A stretch of 34,672 nucleotides of DNA from the NCBI GenBank assembly GCA_041581935.1, contig JBFICP010000004.1, positions 1-34,672 of the forward strand, written 5' to 3'. This document shows positions 1 through 7,048 of the stretch, in pieces. The notes beneath the pieces are model-generated. The model had not been told where the DNA came from. It was given only the letters and a program-made list of their open reading frames with translations, and ran no database searches. The translations under genes and the position numbers were made by a program. The stretch is from JAABYT01 sp041581935. GTDB lineage: Bacteria > Pseudomonadota > Gammaproteobacteria > HK1. How positions within the stretch are numbered: the stretch's first letter is position 1; every line of letters begins with the position of its first letter.

Positions 1-543
1 CGCGGCGACGAGATCGTACAGATCGCCGGTGTGCGCGTGCTGAACGCGCGCTTGCTCGACGACGATCGATTCGACGAGCTGGTCAATCCCGGGCGTCCGA
101 TACCCAGGGCGTCATCGCGGATTCATGGCATTAGCGACGAGATGGTCGCGGGTAAGCCATCGGTGGCGGAGGCAATCGGCCGATTTCACGAATTCGTCGG
201 CGACGGTGTGCTCGTTGCTCACAACGCGGCCTTCGACATGAAATTTCTCAAGCTCAAGGAAGCCGAGGCCGGGGTGCTTTTCGATCAAGCAGTGCTCGAC
301 ACGCTGCTGCTGTCGGTGGTCCTGCAGCCTAGCCATACGAGCCACACCCTCGACGCGATCGCGTACCGTTTTGGTGTGCACAGCCGCGACCGCCACTCCG
401 CGCTCGGCGATGCCGTGACGACGGCGGAAGTTTTCATCAAGATGATCGATGTGCTCGAATCCCGCGGGATCCGCACGCTCGGTGAGGCCCTGGAGGCGGC
501 TGACCGGGTCCAGGAAATTAAGCGCATGCAGGAGCGGTTTTGA
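1..543 (+). CDS. DnaQ-like 3'-5' exonuclease (DEDDh), 5'-truncated by window edge
   Basis: The reading frame is open from base 1, so the start lies outside the window; 180 residues are visible. The opening residues GDEIVQI are what normally follows the first DEDDh motif (DxE), so the two N-terminal metal ligands should lie just upstream. The second motif is seen as AHNAAFD and the third as HSALGDA (H-x4-D), both typical of the epsilon-subunit/RNase T superfamily of metal-dependent exonucleases. The C-terminal ~30 residues form a charged helix ending in MQERF. The family includes the Pol III proofreading subunit and stand-alone nucleases, often fused to CBS, HAMP or other N-terminal domains; the missing N-terminus would decide which. 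It ends 15 bases before the convergent dynamin-like gene. Confident about the exonuclease domain, not about the specific substrate. Confidence 0.9.
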   Translation, partial: RGDEIVQIAGVRVLNARLLDDDRFDELVNPGRPIPRASSRIHGISDEMVAGKPSVAEAIGRFHEFVGDGVLVAHNAAFDMKFLKLKEAEAGVLFDQAVLDTLLLSVVLQPSHTSHTLDAIAYRFGVHSRDRHSALGDAVTTAEVFIKMIDVLESRGIRTLGEALEAADRVQEIKRMQERF

Positions 544-558
544 TCACGCTCGCGGCGC

Positions 559-2157
559 TCAACGCTTTTCCCCGGCGGCAGCCGCGTCGGCCTCGTCGCG
601 CGCAAAGTCGGCGGGTGGCTTGACGATCTCGAGCTCCCGAGGACTCTGCGCGGCGGCTTCGGCCGTTTCCGGCTTCACTTCTTCGATTGCGCGCCGAGGG
701 ATGCGCGGAATCGCCGGGCCGGAAGGATCGGTGAATCGCGCGTTCAGGGTCTGCACGTAGCTGTCGGCCTCGGCAAGCACCTGTGTCAGGCGTTTACGGG
801 TCGATGCCGACCAGCCGGACGGCTCGACGCCGAACAGCGGTTGCCATGGGCCGGTGTTCTGTTCGAAGGCGCGCTCCAGCCATTCCTTGACGTCGGCATC
901 GAGATCCAGTTTGCGCATGGCCGCCGCCACGCTGTTGGCCGCCGTGCGGCGCAGGCGAAAATGCAGATAAATTGCTCCCAGTGCGACGGCGCCGATGCCG
1001 GTCCACAGAAGAATCGGATGCTCCTTGAGCCAGGTGAACCACCCAGCGGTAAACGTGAGCCCCTGCCAGTATCCGGCCCAGACGCTGAGTCCCAGGAGCG
1101 CGACCAGAATGACGCCGAAGACACCGGCGTCCAGCCAAAGCGTGCGCCGCTTCCAGCGCCGGCGCGCCTCGCGAAGCGTCGGCACTACCTGCTCCTCGAT
1201 GGTGTGCGCCATCTGATCCAGCACGCCGATGATGCGATAAGCCCTTTCGACCTCCACCTGATCGAGACGCTCCATGATGGCATCCATATCCACCGCGCGT
1301 CTCGCCTCGAAGCGCTCACGCAGAACAGGACTTTCAATGGGAATTGCGGCCTCCAGATCATAGATGCTGTAGAAGCGCCCGGCGGTGAGGCCTTTCTGTG
1401 CAAGCGCCTTCTGCCAGGCGCCGAAGACTTCTTCCGGATTATCCTCGCGCGCGGCATTATCAATTTGATTGAGTATGTACAGAAACTTGTTGGCATCTGG
1501 TCGGTTCACGGTATGGGCCACCAGGTGCTCGAGGGTGTCCTGCATGGCGCCGGGCTCGGGATGGCGCGCGTCGAAAAACACGAGAACCAGATCCGAGAGA
1601 TCAATGATGTGGTCGGTAATCTTCAGCGTGGAGGTGCGCTGCGCATCGGCGTCGAAGCCGGGGGAATCGATGAGGATCTTGCCGCGCAGGTACTCGCTGT
1701 GGCAGGTTTTGAGCTGCAGATAGGAATCCACCCGCGACCCTTCGCCGGCGGCTACGGCTTCCAGATCCCGACTCATCTGATAAAAAGGAAAGCGCGGATC
1801 GGCATCCAGCGCGAGACCCGGAAGCACGCGTTGCTCGTCGTCGTTGCTGTAGCAAATAACCGTGAACTTGTCGTCGACCGCCTGGTTGCCAGTCTTCTGC
1901 AGCTTGTCTCCGAGATAAAAGTTGATGAAGGTCGATTTTCCAGATGAAAACGTACCCATGACCGAAATCATGGGCCACCAGGGCACGCGGGTGGTGAACG
2001 ACATGGTGTCGTCCAGCATGCCGAGACGATAAGCTACGTCGTCGAGGACACGGAAGCTCTTCACGACCTGCAGCAGCAGGGGATTCTCCTGCGCCAGGTG
2101 TGAGCGAAGTTTTTTGATTCGCTGCTGTAACGGGGAAGGTCGGCCAAACATCATCAT
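559..2157 (-). CDS. Membrane-anchored dynamin-like GTPase
   Basis: A 532-residue protein. G1/P-loop GTFSSGKST at residues 68-76 has the double-Ser form typical of dynamin/EHD proteins, G3 is DSPGF at 164-168, and G4 is NQID at 230-233 (Gln in place of the usual Lys). Two hydrophobic helices at about 342-364 and 381-401, preceded by the basic run RRRWKRR, form a membrane hairpin; an acidic, Ala/Glu/Pro-rich tail follows. Bacterial dynamin-like proteins bind GTP and remodel or protect membranes; the specific role here is unknown. Three consecutive ATG codons (2157, 2154, 2151) are possible starts and no strong ribosome site separates them. It converges on the exonuclease gene and has no obvious partner dynamin, although many bacterial dynamins come in pairs. 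Family assignment is firm, function open. Confidence 0.87.
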   Translation of the reverse strand: MMMFGRPSPLQQRIKKLRSHLAQENPLLLQVVKSFRVLDDVAYRLGMLDDTMSFTTRVPWWPMISVMGTFSSGKSTFINFYLGDKLQKTGNQAVDDKFTVICYSNDDEQRVLPGLALDADPRFPFYQMSRDLEAVAAGEGSRVDSYLQLKTCHSEYLRGKILIDSPGFDADAQRTSTLKITDHIIDLSDLVLVFFDARHPEPGAMQDTLEHLVAHTVNRPDANKFLYILNQIDNAAREDNPEEVFGAWQKALAQKGLTAGRFYSIYDLEAAIPIESPVLRERFEARRAVDMDAIMERLDQVEVERAYRIIGVLDQMAHTIEEQVVPTLREARRRWKRRTLWLDAGVFGVILVALLGLSVWAGYWQGLTFTAGWFTWLKEHPILLWTGIGAVALGAIYLHFRLRRTAANSVAAAMRKLDLDADVKEWLERAFEQNTGPWQPLFGVEPSGWSASTRKRLTQVLAEADSYVQTLNARFTDPSGPAIPRIPRRAIEEVKPETAEAAAQSPRELEIVKPPADFARDEADAAAAGEKR

Positions 2158-2291
2158 GTTCTTCGTGTGTAATCCGGCGTCATTGTATACGGCTGTGGGA
2201 CAATCTTCTTGGCAATTCGGCTTCGAATGAGTCTCATCGCGACAGCAGCCGCGCAGGGCAGGCGGGGCGTCGTACGCCCAAGTTATTCAAT

Positions 2292-2323
2292 CTCCCCCCT
2301 GAACCTCCCCCTATCGATGGAGG
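2292..2323 (-). repeat. Degenerate copy of a dispersed GC-rich hairpin repeat
   Basis: The stretch reads CCCCCCTG, then a CTCCCCC arm, an ATCGA centre and a GGAGG arm. It matches the reverse complement of the copy at 3711-3757 (CCCCCCTG, CTCCC arm, ATCGA, GGGAGG arm) with a few changes. It lies in the spacer between the dynamin-like gene and sfsA. Its GGAGG arm also happens to be a good ribosome binding site for the short ORF at 2329. Assigned by eye. Confidence 0.4.
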
Positions 2324-2328
2324 CGGCA

Positions 2329-2433
2329 ATGAATCTGGTACGTACGTGTATCACATTTGCGCTCGACTCGGTACTGTCGCAGCCGGAATCCGGCCCGCGC
2401 CCGGCTCGGCGGGGGGCTGGAAATGCGTTTTGA
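2329..2433 (+). CDS. Putative 34-residue upstream ORF overlapping the sfsA start
   Basis: An ATG at 2329 is preceded by GGAGG at 2319-2323 with a 5-base spacer, a better ribosome binding site than the one before sfsA itself. The frame runs 34 codons and its TGA at 2431-2433 overlaps the first codons of sfsA (ATG at 2423) in another frame. The peptide, beginning MNLVRTCITF, has no recognised domain. It could act as a translational coupler or leader peptide for sfsA. Against this, the GGAGG belongs to the hairpin repeat at 2292-2323 and may be coincidental. Unproven. Confidence 0.25.
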   Translation: MNLVRTCITFALDSVLSQPESGPRPARRGAGNAF

Positions 2434-3133
2434 CGAGCCTTTAATCGGCGCCACGCTGCTCAAGCGCTACAAGCGTTTTCTCGCCGACGTCAGTCTTGAT
2501 GACGGCACCGAGCTCACGGTGCATTGCCCGAATACCGGTTCACTGCTCGGTTGTCATGCGCCGGGCGCCCGCGTGTGGTTGAGTCGCTCGAGCAATGCGA
2601 AGCGAAAGTACCCTTATACCTGGGAGCTGGTCGAGGTGGACGATGGCGTGCTCGTCGGAATCAACACCGGGCGCAGCAATGCGCTCGTGCGAGAAGCCAT
2701 CGAGTCGGGAGTCATCGGTGAGCTCACCGGCTACGAAAGCATTCGCGCCGAAATTCGCTACGGGCAGGAGAACAGTCGGGCGGATTTTCTTCTCACGACC
2801 GGTGACGAGCACTGCTACCTCGAGGTGAAAAACGTCACTGCCGCGGTGCGCGACGGCAGCGCGCTGTTTCCCGATGCCGTCAGCACCCGGGGCACCCGGC
2901 ATCTACGCGAGCTGATGGGCATCGTGCGCGAGCCGGGCCGGCGTGCCGTGCTGTGCTTCTGCGTGCAGCGCTACGATGTGAACGAGGTGCGACCCGCCGA
3001 CGCCATCGATCCGGACTATGGGCGCACCTTGCGCGAGGCGCTCGCAGCCGGCGTCGAGGCCATCGCCTACCGGGCAACGCTCTGCCCGCGGGCTATCGCG
3101 CTGGTCGAACCGATTCCCGTCATTTGCCCGTGA
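2423..3133 (+). CDS. sfsA: SfsA family protein (sugar fermentation stimulation homologue)
   Basis: A 236-residue protein, the usual length for SfsA. The start MRFDEPLIGATLLKRYKRFL and the motifs HCPNTGSL, TGRSNALVREAI, SRADFLL and YLEVKNVT are family hallmarks. The D...E-x-K arrangement (RADFLL, LEVKNV) resembles a PD-(D/E)xK nuclease-like core, followed by FPDAVSTRGTRHLREL. In E. coli SfsA was linked to maltose gene expression and DNA binding; its biochemical activity is not well established. The ATG at 2423 is chosen because it fits the conserved N-terminus, although an in-frame GTG/ATG extension exists upstream. The preceding G-rich run gives only a moderate ribosome site. It ends 18 bases before the convergent moaC, with no clear terminator between. 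Confidence 0.93.
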   Translation: MRFDEPLIGATLLKRYKRFLADVSLDDGTELTVHCPNTGSLLGCHAPGARVWLSRSSNAKRKYPYTWELVEVDDGVLVGINTGRSNALVREAIESGVIGELTGYESIRAEIRYGQENSRADFLLTTGDEHCYLEVKNVTAAVRDGSALFPDAVSTRGTRHLRELMGIVREPGRRAVLCFCVQRYDVNEVRPADAIDPDYGRTLREALAAGVEAIAYRATLCPRAIALVEPIPVICP

Positions 3134-3151
3134 GGGCCGCGTGTCGAAAGG

Positions 3152-3634
3152 CTATTTGGCGGCGCGCTGCCAGTGCCCGGATTTGCCCCCGGACTTTTCC
3201 ACAAGGCGCACATCGCTGATGGTCATTCCCCGGTCAACCGCCTTGCACATGTCGTAAACGGTCAGCAGTGCTACCTGGACGGCCGTCAACGCTTCCATTT
3301 CCACCCCCGTGCGCGCCACCGTCTCGGCGGTCACGACGCAGTGGATAGCCGGCTCCTCGGAAAGGGGTGTGAACGCGATGTCGATATGGCTCAAGGGCAG
3401 CGGGTGGCACAGGGGGATCAGCTCCGCGGTGCGCTTGGCTGCCATGATGCCCGCGACCCGCGCCACAGCCAGCACGTCCCCCTTCTTGTGCCGGCCTTCG
3501 GTCACCAGAGCGAGGGTCTCGGCTCGCATGCAAATGCGGCCCTCGGCGCGCGCTACGCGCCGGGATTCAGGCTTGTCGCCGACATCGACCATGTGCGCCT
3601 CACCGGCGGTGTTAAAATGTGTCAATCGCGCCAT
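3152..3634 (-). CDS. moaC: MoaC, cyclic pyranopterin monophosphate synthase
   Basis: A 160-residue protein. MoaC converts the 3',8-cyclo-GTP made by MoaA into cyclic pyranopterin monophosphate, the first stable intermediate of molybdenum cofactor synthesis. Visible family motifs are MVDVGDKPESRR near the N-terminus, LCHPLPL, TGVEMEALTAV, YDMCKAVDRGM (containing the catalytic K/D pair) and KSGGKSG at the C-terminus. The length matches the family (about 160). The ATG at 3634 is preferred; a TTG immediately upstream (3635-3637) would add one residue. It is divergent from moaD and separated from it by ~300 repeat-rich bases, so the two are not one operon. moaA, moaB and moaE are not in this window. 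Confidence 0.96.
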   Translation of the reverse strand: MARLTHFNTAGEAHMVDVGDKPESRRVARAEGRICMRAETLALVTEGRHKKGDVLAVARVAGIMAAKRTAELIPLCHPLPLSHIDIAFTPLSEEPAIHCVVTAETVARTGVEMEALTAVQVALLTVYDMCKAVDRGMTISDVRLVEKSGGKSGHWQRAAK

Positions 3635-3710
3635 CAATTTGCTCGTACGATGGCCTTAATACCGAGAGCAACAATGCGCCAACATGATACACGGGCCTGT
3701 CCGACTTGGT

Positions 3711-3757
3711 CCCCCCCTCCCTCGATGGGAGGGGGGACAGGGGGGCGGGTGAAAAAA
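3711..3757 (+). repeat. Dispersed hairpin repeat, copy 1, with 23-bp direct-repeat core
   Basis: A perfect 10-bp inverted repeat pairs CCCCCCTCCC (3712-3721) with GGGAGGGGGG (3727-3736) around the loop TCGAT. It runs straight into a 23-bp sequence (3733-3755, GGGGACAGG...GGGTGAAAA) repeated exactly at 3817-3839. The element lies in the moaC/moaD spacer, and a related inverted copy sits before sfsA. It looks like a REP/ERIC-type intergenic element; no coding capacity is seen. Confidence 0.7.
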
Positions 3758-3780
3758 AGGGGCGCCCGCAAGAACGCCCC
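3752..3780 (-). terminator. Rho-independent terminator, minus strand
   Basis: Read on the minus strand, GGGGCG (3780-3775), a 10-base loop and CGCCCC (3764-3759) form a perfect 6-bp GC stem, followed at once by seven T residues (3758-3752). This is a canonical intrinsic terminator. The nearest minus-strand gene ending upstream is glnD (stop at 4196), so it would stop glnD read-through after that transcript crosses moaD in antisense. It also insulates moaC. Alternatively it is an attenuator in a long moaC leader. Confidence 0.55.
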
Positions 3781-3804
3781 GTGCGAATCCACGTTCGCCT
3801 GTTC

Positions 3805-3839
3805 CTCGGCCCCTGCGGGGACAGGGGGGCGGGTGAAAA
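3805..3839 (+). repeat. Dispersed hairpin repeat, copy 2
   Basis: It contains the same 23-bp core as copy 1 (3817-3839 versus 3733-3755, offset 84 bases), again preceded by a short GC inverted repeat, CCCC-TGC-GGGG. The stem is shorter than in copy 1. The duplication is exact over the core and lies wholly between moaC and moaD. Confidence 0.65.
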
Positions 3840-3933
3840 GTAGAAGCGCTCGCGATCTCCGTCGCACCGCGTGCGCTCCCCCGAAAGCGACGCAGTCCCC
3901 TCATACTGCATTTACTGCCGATTCCGCTCGGGT

Positions 3934-4167
3934 ATGACAATCACCGTCAAATACTTCGCGAGCCTGCGCGAGCACCACGGCTCCGAGCGGCGCGTCGAGC
4001 TACCCGCGCCCGGCGCAACCGTGGCCGACGTGTGGGCGCGGGCGAGCGATGGTAAGACTCTGCCGGACAATGTGCTGATGGCCGTGAACCTGGAGTACGT
4101 AAGTGCCGATCATCCCGTCGAGGATGGTGACGAAGTGGCTTTCTTTCCACCCGTGACCGGCGGCTGA
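3934..4167 (+). CDS. moaD: MoaD, molybdopterin synthase sulfur-carrier subunit
   Basis: A 77-residue ubiquitin-fold protein ending in the diglycine PPVTGG, which is adenylated and converted to a thiocarboxylate. It donates sulfur within MoaD-MoaE to turn cyclic pyranopterin monophosphate into molybdopterin. Visible features are the opening beta strand MTITVKYFASLRE, the internal segment LMAVNLEYV and the C-terminal DGDEVAFFPPVTGG. The ATG at 3934 gives the normal family length, whereas the frame could extend upstream to 3871 with unrelated sequence. The ribosome site is weak. Its partner moaE does not follow: the next gene is the convergent glnD, 28 bases away. It lies antisense to any glnD transcript that reads through to the terminator at 3752-3780. 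Confidence 0.93.
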   Translation: MTITVKYFASLREHHGSERRVELPAPGATVADVWARASDGKTLPDNVLMAVNLEYVSADHPVEDGDEVAFFPPVTGG

Positions 4168-4195
4168 GGCCGCTCGCCACGCCCGGGCGCCGCGC

Positions 4196-6856
4196 TCACG
4201 ACCCGTCGCTGGCGGCGTCGATGGCGGCTGCTACTCGTTGCCGGATGCCGTCGAAGGTTTCCGGCACGAGCGGCTGGTTGCCAGCATCGGTGACGAAGAA
4301 AACGTCCTCGGCGCGCTCACCGAAGGTGGCGATCTTGGCGTTTTGCAGCCGCACCCGACAGTCGGCAAGCGCCCAGCCGACGGCCGAGAGCAGCCCCGGT
4401 CGGTCGCCGGCAATCACCTCCATCACGGTACGCGCGTTGCGCGAATCGTCGCTGAAACTAACCTGGGTCGGCGTTTGAAAGTGGCGCAGCTGGCGCTTCG
4501 GCAGGCGCCGGTTGTCGCGCCGCGCCGAACGGGGCTCGTCGAGTGCGGCGCGCAGTGCTTCGATGATCTCCTGCGCGCGATTGGCACCGGATACCGGCTC
4601 ACCGTCGAGCTCGAACACGACGTAGCTGTCGAGTGTCATGCCGTTGTCGGCGGTGAATATCCTGGCGTCGACGATGTTCAGTCCCAAAATCCCGAGCACC
4701 GACGTCGATGCGGCAAAAAGGAACTCCTGATCGGCGGCGTAGACGAACACCTCGGTGCCTCCACGGCCCTGGCGAACCAAAACGAGAGGCAGCTCATCCG
4801 GTTTGGCCGAGACGATGGCACGGGTATGCCAGGCAATCTCGTCGGCCGTGTAGCGCAGGAAGTAGTCGTCGCCGAGGCTCTCCCACAGCTCATGCGCGCG
4901 ATCTCCAACGCCGTCGGAGCCGTCGAGCAGTCGTTGTGCTTCCTGCTGCGTCTCGGCAATCAGCTCGGCACGATCGATGGGATTCTCGAGACCCCGGCGC
5001 AGCGCCTGACTGGTGGACTCGTAGAGATCGCCGAGCAGTGTCGCCTTCCAGTCGTTCCAGAGGGCGGGATTCGTTCCCCGCACATCGGCTACCGTGAGCA
5101 GCAGCAGGTAGTCGAGATGATTCTGATCGCCCACCGTCTCGGCAAAATCCTTGATGACATCGGGATCGGTGATGTCCCGTCGCTGTGCGGTCAAGGACAA
5201 GGACAGATGATGGCGCACCAGCCAGGCCACCAGCCGTGCATCATACTGTCCGAGTCCGTGATCGATGCAGAAGTCCATTGCGAGCGTCATTCCGATCTCT
5301 GAATGATCGCCGCCCCGGCCCTTGGCGATGTCGTGGAACAGGCCGGCGATGTAGAGCAGATGGGGTTTCGGCAGGCGTGCGAAAATTTCCACGCATCGGG
5401 GCATCGCTTGGGGTCGGTCCCGCGACGCAAACGCACGGATGTTCTGCACCACGAACAGGCTGTGCTCGTCGACAGTATAGGTGTGAAACAGATCGTACTG
5501 CATCTGACCCACTACCGCGCCGAAAACCGGAAGATACTTCTCCAGAACGCCATAACGATGCATGCGCCGAAGTTCTCTCGTGATGCGATTCGGTTGTTTG
5601 AGAATCTCGATGAAAAGGCTGCGGGCGCGCAGGTCGGCACGAAATTTGTCGTCGATGAGGTCGCGATTGTTTCGGATCAAGCGAATAGTGGATGCACGCA
5701 CGCCTTTGAGCTCGTCGTGCTGCTGAATTACAAGGAAAATTTCCAGCAGCGCAAATGGATAGCGTTTGAATACGTTTTCACCCGTCACCTCGACAAATCC
5801 GTTGACTGCCTGAAATCGCCGATTGATTGGCGTTACCGAGCGGGGTGCGTCGGCATGCAGGATGGCTTCCTGGAAGAGCTCGAGTAACATCTCGTTCAAT
5901 CGGCTCAGTTCCATGATTGTCCGGTAGTAGCGTTTCATGAATTTCTCGACCGCCAGGTTGGCATCGTCGTCGCTGTAGCCGAATTCCTGGGCAAGAGTAC
6001 GCTGGTAGTCGAACAACAAACGATCTTCGCGTCGTCCTGTAAGCACATGGAGCGCGAATCTCACCTGCCATAGAAAGCTCTGGCCTTTTGCGAGCGACGT
6101 GTACTCGGATTCGGTGAGAAACTCGTGGGTGACCAGCTCGTGCAGCGTTTCCGCTCCGAAATGACGTTTCGCCACCCAGCCGATCATCTGAATGTCTCGA
6201 AGCCCCCCGGGCCCTTCCTTGACGTTTGGCTCCAGGTTGTAGGCCGTATCGTGAAACTTGAAGTGACGCGCGCGTTGCTCGGTCCATTTGGCTTCGAAGA
6301 ACTTGCGACTCGGCCATACCTTGTCGGCGGCGGTTGCACGACGCATGCGTTCGAAAAGCGATCCGTCACCCGTTATGAGTCGCGCCTCCATGAGATTGGT
6401 CGCAACGGTGATGTCGCGTTTCGATTCCCGGGCGCAGTCTTTTACGCTGCGCACGCTCTGTCCAATCTCCAGACCGATGTCCCAGAGAAACGTGATGAAA
6501 GCCTGGATGCGCGGCCGCAGATCGCGCTCTTTGTCCACCAGTATCAACAGATCCACATCCGAGCACGGGTGCAGCTCACCGCGGCCGTAGCCGCCAACCG
6601 CGATCAGCGCGATTCCCTTGTCGACGGGGAGATCATGAGCGCACCAGGCTTTCGCAAGCAGCGCGTCGACGAACTTGGCGCTGCGACGCACGAGCTCGCT
6701 CGCCGGCACGCCGCTGCGAAATCGCTCGACGAGACTGCGGTGTGCTGTGGCGCGTGCCTCGCGGTAAGCGTCCAGGGCCTGGCCCCGATCGAAACCTGAC
6801 CCCGACCCGAGATGCGCCAGCGATTCGAGGTCGAGCAGTTCGGTATCTATGCTCAC
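4196..6856 (-). CDS. glnD: GlnD, bifunctional PII uridylyltransferase/uridylyl-removing enzyme
   Basis: An 886-residue protein, the normal length. GlnD senses glutamine and adds UMP to PII proteins or removes it, setting nitrogen status. Domains in order: nucleotidyltransferase with GGYGRGELHPCSDVDLL at about 88-104 (the DxD pair binds metal); GlnD-type helical region; HD hydrolase domain with HDIAKGRGGDHSEIG near 505-520; and two C-terminal ACT domains (around 700-770 and 809-880, the second beginning with RTVMEVIAGDRPGLL). All catalytic motifs are intact. The start is a GTG with a weak ribosome site; no in-frame ATG fits the conserved N-terminus better. It lies 192 bases downstream of map on the same strand, as in many gammaproteobacteria, so co-transcription is likely. 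No glnB/glnK is present here. Confidence 0.97.
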   Translation of the reverse strand: MSIDTELLDLESLAHLGSGSGFDRGQALDAYREARATAHRSLVERFRSGVPASELVRRSAKFVDALLAKAWCAHDLPVDKGIALIAVGGYGRGELHPCSDVDLLILVDKERDLRPRIQAFITFLWDIGLEIGQSVRSVKDCARESKRDITVATNLMEARLITGDGSLFERMRRATAADKVWPSRKFFEAKWTEQRARHFKFHDTAYNLEPNVKEGPGGLRDIQMIGWVAKRHFGAETLHELVTHEFLTESEYTSLAKGQSFLWQVRFALHVLTGRREDRLLFDYQRTLAQEFGYSDDDANLAVEKFMKRYYRTIMELSRLNEMLLELFQEAILHADAPRSVTPINRRFQAVNGFVEVTGENVFKRYPFALLEIFLVIQQHDELKGVRASTIRLIRNNRDLIDDKFRADLRARSLFIEILKQPNRITRELRRMHRYGVLEKYLPVFGAVVGQMQYDLFHTYTVDEHSLFVVQNIRAFASRDRPQAMPRCVEIFARLPKPHLLYIAGLFHDIAKGRGGDHSEIGMTLAMDFCIDHGLGQYDARLVAWLVRHHLSLSLTAQRRDITDPDVIKDFAETVGDQNHLDYLLLLTVADVRGTNPALWNDWKATLLGDLYESTSQALRRGLENPIDRAELIAETQQEAQRLLDGSDGVGDRAHELWESLGDDYFLRYTADEIAWHTRAIVSAKPDELPLVLVRQGRGGTEVFVYAADQEFLFAASTSVLGILGLNIVDARIFTADNGMTLDSYVVFELDGEPVSGANRAQEIIEALRAALDEPRSARRDNRRLPKRQLRHFQTPTQVSFSDDSRNARTVMEVIAGDRPGLLSAVGWALADCRVRLQNAKIATFGERAEDVFFVTDAGNQPLVPETFDGIRQRVAAAIDAASDGS

Positions 6857-6966
6857 GCTCGGGTGGCTCTTGTGTGCGTTTGCAAGCGCGTGTTTGAAGC
6901 AAATAAAGAGTTCGGTTCACTTGCGCTTGCGGATGCACGTAGTCCGTGAGCGCCGATCGAATACGG

Positions 6967-6984
6967 GGGGTTCACCCCTTTTTT
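6967..6984 (+). terminator. Short GC hairpin with T6 run, plus strand
   Basis: GGGG (6967-6970), loop TTCA, CCCC (6975-6978), followed by six T residues (6979-6984). Two G-T wobbles may lengthen the stem. On the plus strand this resembles a weak intrinsic terminator, but no plus-strand gene is known upstream, because map and glnD are both on the minus strand. Read on the minus strand it has no T run. It may mark the 3' end of a small unannotated RNA, or be chance. Confidence 0.3.
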
Positions 6985-7048
6985 CGAACTTCTCGAATCG
7001 AGCTCGCTGCTTCGCGCGCGGGTTGTCAACTGGATCCGATCCCTGAAT

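Noticed and set aside
841..1947. 368-codon plus-strand frame inside the dynamin-like gene
   Set aside because: No domain is visible and it is antisense to a gene with intact GTPase motifs; typical GC-rich shadow ORF.
3733..3839. CRISPR-like repeat pair
   Set aside because: Only two direct copies with one 61-base interval containing a terminator, and no cas genes; it is an intergenic repeat.
3638..3933. Molybdenum cofactor riboswitch upstream of moaC
   Set aside because: Position would suit one, but I could not match the moco RNA consensus; the structure seen is the repeat plus a terminator.
4238..5302. 354-codon plus-strand frame inside glnD
   Set aside because: Antisense shadow of glnD without any family motif.
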